A stretch of 23,219 nt of DNA from CAAGNP01 sp045603545 (lineage in GTDB: Bacteria; Bacteroidota; Bacteroidia; Bacteroidales; UBA932): assembly GCA_045603545.1 (NCBI GenBank), contig JAZUMG010000047.1, positions 1 through 23,219 of the forward strand, in the 5' to 3' direction. The notes beneath the pieces were generated by a model that was given only the letters and a program-made list of their open reading frames with translations, ran no database searches and was not told where the DNA came from. This document shows positions 10,001-15,361 of the stretch, piece after piece; position 1 is the first letter of the stretch; each line of letters begins with the position of its first letter. The translations under genes were made by a program, and so were the position numbers.

Positions 10001-10033
10001 TATAACACTGAATATGAACCTGCACTTATTCAT
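7016..10033 (-). CDS. Large periplasmic tetratricopeptide-repeat protein
   Basis: The 1005-residue protein has a signal peptide (about 1-22, ending VLAAQ) and is then almost entirely TPR/Sel1-like helical pairs, with repeated motifs of the type AxxxFxxxLxxxP...A.Y.LG..Y (for example DYAKSLSIVNGIENKY, KALGYFTAIVEKYP and YSDALSALDSFIGKYP). Such proteins act as protein-protein scaffolds. It has no lipobox Cys, so it should be soluble in the periplasm. It is the first gene of a two-gene operon with the plugless barrel (11-base overlap), implying a joint envelope function. A -7 box lies at 10066-10073. I recognise it only as a conserved Bacteroidales family, not as a named gene. Confidence 0.85.
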   Translation of the reverse strand: MNKCRFIFSVICIALFPVVLAAQGYAEKSFRREVERVRDLFVNDMHQSVQNEVAILMSGNLKGVPPQLIAELESYGVISGICLRHGNIDGLVSGFQSRYPNSPRLAPIKFHQSVYYFDEGDYAKSLSIVNGIENKYLSKQQRWKYMFNKAYSNMRVGNNDEAKAGFRQILSLGNTPYKAPSHYYLGYLNYISGDFEKALGDFKVLENNTDYALLSKYYMAESYFMMKQYREAIESGEGVYQDLTGDFKMKCVRILSQSYYELNDSREAKKYLEMYSAESDRLSRKDNYYAGVVSYSLGSYYAAIDAFVKVVGLKDSLAQNGYLYLGNSYLGVKNKINAMGAFKEAASMDYDKTIQEEASFLYAKLAFDLNSDIEPFNGYIKRYPSTQKGDEIYSYIAASYLQSKNFKDAVAALGNVRKMTPEMVHNLQKAAFFRGMQLMDMRSYRSAIENFDLSVANGIYNANLTALAKFWKGEALYRVDDFNGALAVTSPLVQNQQFATTNEYPMALLNMGYSHFMLGDYPAAKVWFEKYLQLPAHRKAAFVEAKTRLADCWFMEKNYQESSALYQDVASRTFSKDDIYATYMGALSYGLIGQPQKKISMLKDIIDNKSNSSYYHKSLYELGRTYVQEEDNSDAIECFNLLLQDNGDSTYRTKSLLELGMIHSNLSKYDKALGYFTAIVEKYPLSEDVMSALAGIESVYQLLNKPDKYLEYLDKVGMSSVKSADEKEQMLFNGAEQLFLAERYSDALSALDSFIGKYPDGSKTPQAYFYLAEAYRKTGKPEFAADAYLKVMNTGEGAFVELATLYYGQVQLELEEYEKAAYAFESLETISKLENNKKEAAVGKMRGYYGARKFEKCIDAANVVLASGFAYSGLLREAEYKKAKSYYSLGQRGEAIPLFGKLAKDYTSAEGAESAYMLIQNAYDEGDFAKVENLVYAFSDAGTSHMYWLAKSFIVLGDSFAERDEWEQAKATFESVKEGYKPEKDYDDVLEQVEMRLLKLKENGQ

Positions 10034-10065
10034 AACCTCTATTTTCTCCTATATTTTTTAACTCA

Positions 10066-10073
10066 CAAAAATA
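10066..10073 (-). promoter_or_regulatory. -7 box for the TPR-barrel operon
   Basis: The minus strand reads TATTTTTG, an exact TAnnTTTG match, 32 bases before the ATG at 10033. It is divergent from the ftsE box 23 bases away. Confidence 0.65.
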
Positions 10074-10096
10074 GCAATAAAAATACCATTTTTTAT

Positions 10097-10104
10097 TATT
10101 TTTG
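10097..10104 (+). promoter_or_regulatory. -7 box for ftsE, placed so that the mRNA would be leaderless
   Basis: TATTTTTG matches TAnnTTTG exactly and is followed after only 4 bases by the ATG at 10109. With the usual distance of about 5 bases from box to start site, transcription would begin at or next to the A of the start codon. Confidence 0.6.
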
Positions 10105-10108
10105 CGTT

Positions 10109-10837
10109 ATGGAAAACACTATTACCGAAAACACACCCAACATCATAGAATACAAGGGGGTAGATATCGTCAACGGCTCAAATCTGATCCTCAAGGATGT
10201 CACTTTTTCCATCCGTGAAGGTGAATTTGTGTACCTGCTCGGAAAAGTGGGCAGCGGCAAGACCTCAATAATCAGTTCTCTGATAGGTGAAATCCCCATC
10301 AAAAAGGGGGAAGCATCCATTTGCGGTTTCAATTTACGCAAATTAAAAAAGAGACAAATCCCTTACCTTAGAAGGAGTGTAGGTGTTGTTTTCCAGGATT
10401 TCCAATTGCTTATGGACCGCAGCGTCTACGCAAACCTGGAGTTTGTCCTCAAGGCCACAGGATGGAAGGACAAAAAAGCAATGGAAACCAAAATCAACGG
10501 AGTACTCTCCGATGTAGGGATGCTCTACAAATCACACAAGATGCCCCACCAGCTATCTGGCGGAGAGCAGCAGCGCGTAGCCATTGCCAGAGCCCTCCTG
10601 AACAACCCGAAAGTGATACTTGCAGATGAGCCTACCGGCAATCTCGATCAGGAGACCACATACGGAATTATGGAGCTCCTTTTGTCCATCAACCGCAATC
10701 AGAAACCAGCAGTCATACTCATAACCCACAACAAGGAGGTCCACAACCGATACCCTGCCAGAACACTCATATGCGATGATATGCAGTGCTCAGAGTATGA
10801 AGACGCCATTGAAATTGACTTTTCGCTATTGGGATAA
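10109..10837 (+). CDS. ftsE: FtsE-like cell-division ABC transporter ATPase
   Basis: This 242-residue ATPase is the ABC subunit that, with the membrane protein FtsX, signals through the membrane to activate peptidoglycan hydrolases at the septum. Walker A is GKVGSGKT (45-52), the Q-loop Gln is 96 (VFQDFQLL), the signature is LSGGEQQR (149-156), Walker B is VILADEPTGNLD (Glu174), and the switch His is 207 (LITHNKE). The ATG at 10109 is chosen because it is the first in-frame Met and a -7 box ends 5 bases before it; the frame is open further upstream but reads through the TPR promoter. The last base of its TAA is the A of the nth ATG, so the two are translationally coupled. No ftsX is adjacent. 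Assignment to another MacB/LolD-like ATPase cannot be excluded. Confidence 0.82.
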   Translation: MENTITENTPNIIEYKGVDIVNGSNLILKDVTFSIREGEFVYLLGKVGSGKTSIISSLIGEIPIKKGEASICGFNLRKLKKRQIPYLRRSVGVVFQDFQLLMDRSVYANLEFVLKATGWKDKKAMETKINGVLSDVGMLYKSHKMPHQLSGGEQQRVAIARALLNNPKVILADEPTGNLDQETTYGIMELLLSINRNQKPAVILITHNKEVHNRYPARTLICDDMQCSEYEDAIEIDFSLLG

Positions 10838-11469
10838 TGACTCTAAAAGAGAGATACAGAGGAATTTTGGAATGGTTTGGCGAGAATGTTCCCAAGGCCG
10901 AATCTGAACTCGACTACAGCAGCCCATATGAACTTCTGGTAGCTGTAATCCTCTCAGCCCAATGCACTGACAAAAGGGTAAATATTGTCACCCCTCCCCT
11001 TTTCGGCAGGTTTCCCACCCCAGAGGACCTCTCTGAGGCAACATTCGAAGAGGTATTCTCCTATATAAAATCCATATCCTACCCAAACAACAAGGCAAAA
11101 CACCTGATAGGGATGGCCAGGATGCTGGTCCAGGAATTCGGAAGCACAGTCCCATCCGACCTGGATGCTCTGCAGAGACTCCCGGGGGTAGGACGCAAGA
11201 CTGCCAATGTCATCGCATCTATAGTATATGACAAGCCTGTTATAGCTGTTGACACCCACGTATTCAGAATATCGCGAAGGTTGGGCCTCTCCAACGGAGA
11301 GAGTGTTGACAAAGTGGAAGATGATCTGACAAAGAACATCCCCGAACATCTCCGCGCAATATCACACCACTGGCTTATTCTTCACGGAAGATACATCTGC
11401 ACAGCCAAAAAGCCAAAATGCGACCGCTGCGGTCTTGCCCCCTGGTGCAAAAGTTACCCTCTGGGGTGA
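10837..11469 (+). CDS. nth: Endonuclease III (base-excision DNA glycosylase/AP lyase)
   Basis: The 210-residue enzyme excises oxidised pyrimidines and cleaves the abasic site. The helix-hairpin-helix is LPGVGRKTANVIA with catalytic Lys121, and the catalytic Asp is 139 (AVDTHVFRISRR). The [4Fe-4S] cluster ligands are Cys188, Cys195, Cys198 and Cys204, in the family spacing C-x6-C-x2-C-x5-C. Length and motifs are canonical. The start overlaps the ftsE stop by one base (TAATG). The 3' end overlaps the 3' end of the convergent xerD gene by 16 bases, with no terminator between them. Confidence 0.96.
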   Translation: MTLKERYRGILEWFGENVPKAESELDYSSPYELLVAVILSAQCTDKRVNIVTPPLFGRFPTPEDLSEATFEEVFSYIKSISYPNNKAKHLIGMARMLVQEFGSTVPSDLDALQRLPGVGRKTANVIASIVYDKPVIAVDTHVFRISRRLGLSNGESVDKVEDDLTKNIPEHLRAISHHWLILHGRYICTAKKPKCDRCGLAPWCKSYPLG

Positions 11470-12347
11470 TGACTGAGAATCTCCTCTTCCCATTTTTGGG
11501 TATCTATATGTGTATAGATTTCTGTGGTAAGTATGCTCTCGTGTCCAAGCATCTGCTGCACCACCCTCAAATCCGCACCATTTTCCACCATATGGGAGGC
11601 AAAAGAGTGTCTGAAAGTGTGGGGTGATATATTTTTCACCACTCCCGCCTTTTCGGCGTGCAACTTTACAATATTGAAAACCATCACTCTGCTCAACTTC
11701 CCCCCTCTTCTGTTCAGAAACAGGATATCCTCCTCAGCAAAAGCCCTTCTGGACTGCTTCAGATAGTGAAGTATAGCATCCTTTGCCAACTCCCCTATCG
11801 GAACAAGCCTCTGTTTGTTTCCCTTGCCCGTAACCCTGACAAACGACTCATCCATAAAAAGATCTGAAATCTTCAAATCCACCAGTTCACTGACCCTCAG
11901 TCCACAGGAGTAAAGGGTCTCCAGGATGGCCTTGTTCCGGTGCCCCAATGGGTCTGACAGGTCTACAGAAGATATGATCCTGTCCACCTCATCAATGGAG
12001 AGAACTACAGGAATATATCTGGATATTTTGGGTGTCCCGACCCTATCTGTGGGATTCTTTTTCACCAACCCCTCCAACTCGAGGAATTTGTAAAAAGTCC
12101 TCATGGCACTCACCATTCTGGCCTGGGACCTTTTGGATATTCCCAATGTCTGCTGATTCTCCAAAAACTGGGACAAATCCTCAGAAGTAATGGCATCTGA
12201 ATCGGGGACAGCACCACCATCCCTCCCAGAGAGGAATACCTCAAGCTTCTTTAAATCAGAAAGGTAGGAATTGATTGTATTTTCCGACATGGACCTCTCA
12301 AGACGGAGGTATGAACGAAAGTCAGAGATGGTATTATCCCAATTCAT
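11454..12347 (-). CDS. xerD: Tyrosine recombinase XerD (chromosome dimer resolution)
   Basis: The 297-residue recombinase has an N-terminal SAM-like core-binding domain (about 1-90) and a C-terminal catalytic domain with the full active-site set: Arg151 (CGLRVSEL), Lys175 (VTGKGNKQR), His243 and Arg246 (HTFRHSFASH), His269 (LGHES) and nucleophile Tyr278 (IYTHID). Its length and the tail after the Tyr fit housekeeping XerD rather than a phage or conjugative-element integrase. The ATG at 12347 is only 15 bases downstream of the 3' end of tRNA-Arg on the same strand, with no -7 box between them, so it is probably transcribed from the tRNA promoter. XerC versus XerD cannot be settled by eye, but XerD is favoured. 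Confidence 0.88.
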   Translation of the reverse strand: MNWDNTISDFRSYLRLERSMSENTINSYLSDLKKLEVFLSGRDGGAVPDSDAITSEDLSQFLENQQTLGISKRSQARMVSAMRTFYKFLELEGLVKKNPTDRVGTPKISRYIPVVLSIDEVDRIISSVDLSDPLGHRNKAILETLYSCGLRVSELVDLKISDLFMDESFVRVTGKGNKQRLVPIGELAKDAILHYLKQSRRAFAEEDILFLNRRGGKLSRVMVFNIVKLHAEKAGVVKNISPHTFRHSFASHMVENGADLRVVQQMLGHESILTTEIYTHIDTQKWEEEILSHHPRG

Positions 12348-12362
12348 TCATTTAGAAATTTG

Positions 12363-12434
12363 TAGCCCCAACAGGACTCGAACCTGTATTTAAAGTTTAG
12401 GAAACTTTCGTTCTATCCCTTGAACTATAGGGCC
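12363..12434 (-). tRNA. tRNA-Arg (anticodon CCT)
   Basis: On the minus strand the 72 bases fold as a cloverleaf: acceptor GGCCCTA with TGGGGCT, D arm GTTC/GAAC, anticodon stem AAAGT/ACTTT with loop TTCCTAA, a 4-base variable loop, and T arm ACAGG/CCTGT with loop TTCGAGT. The anticodon CCT lies at 12399-12401 and reads AGG arginine codons. CCA is not encoded, which is usual for the phylum. Confidence 0.96.
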
Positions 12435-12451
12435 ATTTCGCAAAACTGCGG

Positions 12452-12482
12452 CAAAGATAGTCAAAATTAATTTCGGAGCAAA
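12452..12482 (-). promoter_or_regulatory. Full -33/-7 promoter of tRNA-Arg (and probably xerD)
   Basis: The minus strand has TTTG (12482-12479), 19 bases, then TATCTTTG (12459-12452). Both elements match the Bacteroidota sigma-ABfr consensus with the expected spacing. The predicted start is about 12447, leaving a leader of about 13 bases before the mature tRNA. This is the clearest complete promoter in the window. Confidence 0.8.
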
Positions 12483-12764
12483 GATGTTTCAAACTTCTTC
12501 ACCAAATCTCCTCCATAATTAAATCTGCCATCTTCAGACTGGAGACTCATAAAAGTCATATGTCCGCAACAATGGACAATAACAAAACTACCGGAATCAA
12601 TGCTCTTTTGAGAGCATATCCCGGCAATTTCACTTTTATCTCCCAATAAATGGAGCTGGACACCTTTTGGAAACAACCTCTGCACCTAAACTGCACTGAG
12701 GATGACATTTCGGGGAGCTAATCCCCTCCAAAAGCATCAACCCCTACTTTACCACAGGGTAAAA
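12483..12764. other. Stretch with no recognisable gene between the tRNA-Arg promoter and rpmF
   Basis: Together with the tRNA promoter this makes a gap of about 330 bases. Two short minus-strand frames exist and neither is convincing: one with a GTG start at 12685 running to 12467 (72 codons) that overlaps the tRNA promoter, and one of about 49 codons beginning ATGTCATCC near 12710. I recognise neither product. Two small hairpins lie just downstream of rpmF: TTTACC/GGTAAA (12748-12763) and GGGGA/TCCCC (12712-12726). Neither is followed by a T-run on the minus strand, so they are not classical terminators. The stretch may be a decayed gene or an untranslated tail. Confidence 0.4.
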
Positions 12765-12950
12765 TTAAGAAGCAACGTTCTTGTCTACTAGAAGACGACC
12801 ACGATAGTAACCGCACTCAGGGCATACTCTGTGGTACAAAACAGCTGAACCGCAGTTTGAGCAAGTAGCTACTGTAGGAACTACAGCTTTATCGTGAGTT
12901 CTTCTTTTATTTCTACGTTGTTTAGAAATTTTGTGTTTAGGATGTGCCAT
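12765..12950 (-). CDS. rpmF: 50S ribosomal protein L32
   Basis: The 61-residue basic protein begins MAHPKHKISKQRRNKRRTHDK, the family N terminus, and has a zinc ribbon made by the pairs CSNC and CPEC. It is a structural protein of the large ribosomal subunit. It follows the DUF177/YceD gene by 24 bases on the same strand, the pairing seen across many bacteria, and is presumably co-transcribed from the promoter at 13457-13464. The fatty-acid genes that often follow rpmF are not here. Confidence 0.97.
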   Translation of the reverse strand: MAHPKHKISKQRRNKRRTHDKAVVPTVATCSNCGSAVLYHRVCPECGYYRGRLLVDKNVAS

Positions 12951-12974
12951 ATTACTTTAATATTTAATTATTTT

Positions 12975-13430
12975 CTATCTTAAAATCTCTTTCATTTTCT
13001 CGAGCATCACCGGATCGCATTCCCCTTCTGGATGAACCTTCTTCAAGGGGATATTTGTCATCACATAGTCATAAATGGTCTGACTCATATCAAGTTCTCC
13101 CTCAGAAGGTCCAAGTACGATGACATCATCTCCATACTCCACATCCTCATCTTCCATCTGTACTGAAGAGAATTTAACAGTGAAAGGGGCTGAAATGTCA
13201 ACAGGCAACCTTAACTCTGCAAGGCACCTGTCACACTCCACAACTACCTCTCCCACTATATTACAATCAACTTTTATCCAGCCGGATGACTTGGTTACAT
13301 CTACTTTAACATCAAGAGCAGCATCAACCACATCACCCCCACCAAAAGACCCAAAGAAGTCTCCATCTACTTTAAACTCCTGAGAATGAGTACCTAATGC
13401 TAAGCTTTTTATATCTATAACGCAATTCAT
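12975..13430 (-). CDS. DUF177 (YceD-family) protein
   Basis: The 151-residue protein carries the family core with the pair CDRC (VVVECDRCLAELRLPV) and the acidic C-terminal segment. YceD/DUF177 proteins are linked to 23S rRNA accumulation in E. coli and maize, and the gene normally sits directly before rpmF, as here. I place the start at the ATG at 13430; a GTG two codons upstream (13436) keeps the frame open but has no better context. The -7 box at 13457-13464 predicts a leader of about 20 bases. Confidence 0.88.
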   Translation of the reverse strand: MNCVIDIKSLALGTHSQEFKVDGDFFGSFGGGDVVDAALDVKVDVTKSSGWIKVDCNIVGEVVVECDRCLAELRLPVDISAPFTVKFSSVQMEDEDVEYGDDVIVLGPSEGELDMSQTIYDYVMTNIPLKKVHPEGECDPVMLEKMKEILR

Positions 13431-13456
13431 CTCCACTACTCTCCCATTTGGGGCGA

Positions 13457-13464
13457 CAAAGGTA
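13457..13464 (-). promoter_or_regulatory. -7 box for the DUF177-rpmF operon
   Basis: The minus strand reads TACCTTTG, an exact TAnnTTTG match, 26 bases before the ATG at 13430. It lies in the short gap after the typA stop. Confidence 0.65.
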
Positions 13465-13483
13465 GAAAAGTTTTATCAAATTT

Positions 13484-15280
13484 TCAACCTTTTCTCCTTT
13501 TTCTTTCCAACTCGTTCAAAATAATTTTTCTGAGTCTCATTGATTTAGGTGTAACCTCTACCAGCTCGTCCTCCTGAATGTACTCAAGTGCCTCTTCAAG
13601 AGAGAACTGTATAGGTGGAGGAAGAGCCACCTTCTCGTCCGAGCCGGAAGCACGCATATTGGTAAGCTTCTTGGTCTTGCAGATATTTATATTAAGGTCT
13701 GATCCACGTGTATGTTCTCCCACTACCTGACCTTCGTATATATCCTCACCAGGGAAGATGAAGAACCTTCCGCGATCCTGGAGTTTGTCCATTGCGTAAG
13801 CTACTGAGAGACCTGTCTCAAGTGAAACCAGTGAGCCGTTGTTCCTCTTCTCAATCTCACCTTTGTATGGTTCGTAGCCTTTGAATCTGTGTGCTACCAC
13901 CGCCTCACCTTGAGTGGCAGTAAGCATATTGCTTCTCAAACCGATTATACCACGCGAAGGGATATCAAATTCCAGGTGAGTTCTGTCTCCCCTGTTCTCC
14001 ATATGCATAAGCGCCGCTTTTCTGCGGGTTGCAATCTCGATTGCCTTACCTGCCATCTCCTCCGGAAGATCAATGGTCAGACACTCGATAGGCTCGCAGC
14101 GGACACCATTGATATTCTTGTCAATAACCTTAGGCTGACCCACCTGAAGTTCAAACCCTTCACGCCTCATAGTCTCAATCAAAACTGAAAGATGGAGAAC
14201 GCCACGTCCGTACACGATAAATGAATCTGCGCTCAACCCCTCTTTAACCCTCAATGCCAGATTCTTCTCAAGCTCCTTCTCCAGACGCTCCTTAAGATGG
14301 CGTGATGTCACGAATTTACCCTCCTTGCCGAAAAATGGAGAGTCATTGATGGTAAAGAGCATACTCATTGTAGGCTCATCCACAGAGATAGGTGGAAGTG
14401 CCTCAGGATTCTCATAATCTGCAATGGTATCACCAATCTCAAAATCATCAATACCCACAATAGCGCAAATATCACCGCATTTCACCTCTTCAGCCTTCAC
14501 CTTCTCAAGACCTTCAAACACCATAAGATCCTTGATTTTCTGCTTCTGCACAGTACCGTCCTTCTTGCATAGCGAAATCTGCATACCGGCTTTCAGTGAG
14601 CCTCTGTGCACCCTTCCGATGGCAATACGGCCAACATAAGGGGAGTACTCAAGAGAAGAAATCAATAGCTGGGGTGTCCCCTCGATAATCTCAGGGGCGG
14701 GAATCTCCTCAAGGATAGTATCAAGGAGTGCTGTTATATCTGTTGTAGGCTGCTGCCAGTCACGCGACATCCATCCCTGTTTTGCACTGCCGTATATAGT
14801 TTTGAAATCCAACTGGTCCTCAGTGGCATTGAGCGAGAACATAAGATCGAAAACCTCCTCATTCACCTCATTGGGGCGACAGTTTGGCTTATCTACCTTA
14901 TTAATCACTACAATAGGCTTTTTGCCCATCTCGATTGCTTTCTGAAGAACAAACCTGGTCTGCGGCATAGTCCCCTCAAATGCATCCACCAGAAGGAGGA
15001 CACCATCTGTCATATTGAGGACACGCTCCACCTCTCCACCGAAGTCGGAGTGGCCCGGAGTATCTATGATATTGATTTTAGAGCCCTTGTAGGGTACAGA
15101 TACATTTTTGGAAAGGATAGTGATACCTCTCTCCCTCTCAAGATCGTTGTTGTCCAAAATGAGTTCGCCCAGCTTCTCATTATCTCTTGCAAGCCTTGCT
15201 TGGTAAATCATTCTGTCCACCATAGTGGTCTTACCGTGGTCGACATGGGCGATGATGGCTATATTTCTAATGTTTTGCAT
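13484..15280 (-). CDS. typA: Translational GTPase TypA/BipA
   Basis: This 598-residue ribosome-binding GTPase aids 50S assembly and growth under stress. The G motifs are clear: AHVDHGKTT (G1, residues 11-19), the switch region RERGITI (G2), DTPGHSDFGGEVERV (G3) and INKVDK (G4). Then come the EF-G-like domains and the C-terminal BipA domain (for example IPSRGIIGLRSNMLTATQGEA). I use the ATG at 15280 (MQNIRNIAII); a TTG two codons upstream (15286) would be a poorer start. The -7 box at 15291-15298 implies a leader of only about 6 bases. It is divergent from guaA. Confidence 0.96.
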   Translation of the reverse strand: MQNIRNIAIIAHVDHGKTTMVDRMIYQARLARDNEKLGELILDNNDLERERGITILSKNVSVPYKGSKINIIDTPGHSDFGGEVERVLNMTDGVLLLVDAFEGTMPQTRFVLQKAIEMGKKPIVVINKVDKPNCRPNEVNEEVFDLMFSLNATEDQLDFKTIYGSAKQGWMSRDWQQPTTDITALLDTILEEIPAPEIIEGTPQLLISSLEYSPYVGRIAIGRVHRGSLKAGMQISLCKKDGTVQKQKIKDLMVFEGLEKVKAEEVKCGDICAIVGIDDFEIGDTIADYENPEALPPISVDEPTMSMLFTINDSPFFGKEGKFVTSRHLKERLEKELEKNLALRVKEGLSADSFIVYGRGVLHLSVLIETMRREGFELQVGQPKVIDKNINGVRCEPIECLTIDLPEEMAGKAIEIATRRKAALMHMENRGDRTHLEFDIPSRGIIGLRSNMLTATQGEAVVAHRFKGYEPYKGEIEKRNNGSLVSLETGLSVAYAMDKLQDRGRFFIFPGEDIYEGQVVGEHTRGSDLNINICKTKKLTNMRASGSDEKVALPPPIQFSLEEALEYIQEDELVEVTPKSMRLRKIILNELERKRRKG

Positions 15281-15290
15281 AATCAAGTCG

Positions 15291-15298
15291 CAAAAATA
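15291..15298 (-). promoter_or_regulatory. -7 box for typA, very close to the start codon
   Basis: The minus strand reads TATTTTTG, an exact TAnnTTTG match, ending 10 bases before the ATG at 15280. The expected start site is about 15286, so the 5' leader would be about 6 bases and have no room for a ribosome binding site. Confidence 0.65.
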
Positions 15299-15320
15299 GA
15301 TATATTTTCCAATTTTTATT

Positions 15321-15328
15321 TACTTTTG
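15321..15328 (+). promoter_or_regulatory. -7 box for guaA
   Basis: TACTTTTG matches TAnnTTTG exactly and ends 33 bases before the guaA ATG, predicting a leader of about 28 bases that is very A-rich. It is divergent from the typA box 22 bases away. Confidence 0.7.
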
Positions 15329-15361
15329 CGGCTATAAAATAATAAAAATAAGGCTCAAACC

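Noticed and set aside
9488..10108. N-terminal extension of ftsE into the region opposite the TPR gene
   Set aside because: The frame is open there, but the coding sequence on the other strand is the TPR gene. The FtsE family N terminus begins at the ATG at 10109, directly after a promoter box.
11454..12434. Tyrosine recombinase next to a tRNA gene, as at the end of an integrated island
   Set aside because: The recombinase has the length and active-site tail of housekeeping XerD. No cargo genes lie on its far side (nth follows directly), and I see no duplicated tRNA 3' end to mark an attachment site.
12712..12763. Terminator hairpins downstream of rpmF
   Set aside because: The stems are short (5-6 pairs) and on the minus strand are followed by G-rich sequence rather than a T-run, so I do not call a terminator.
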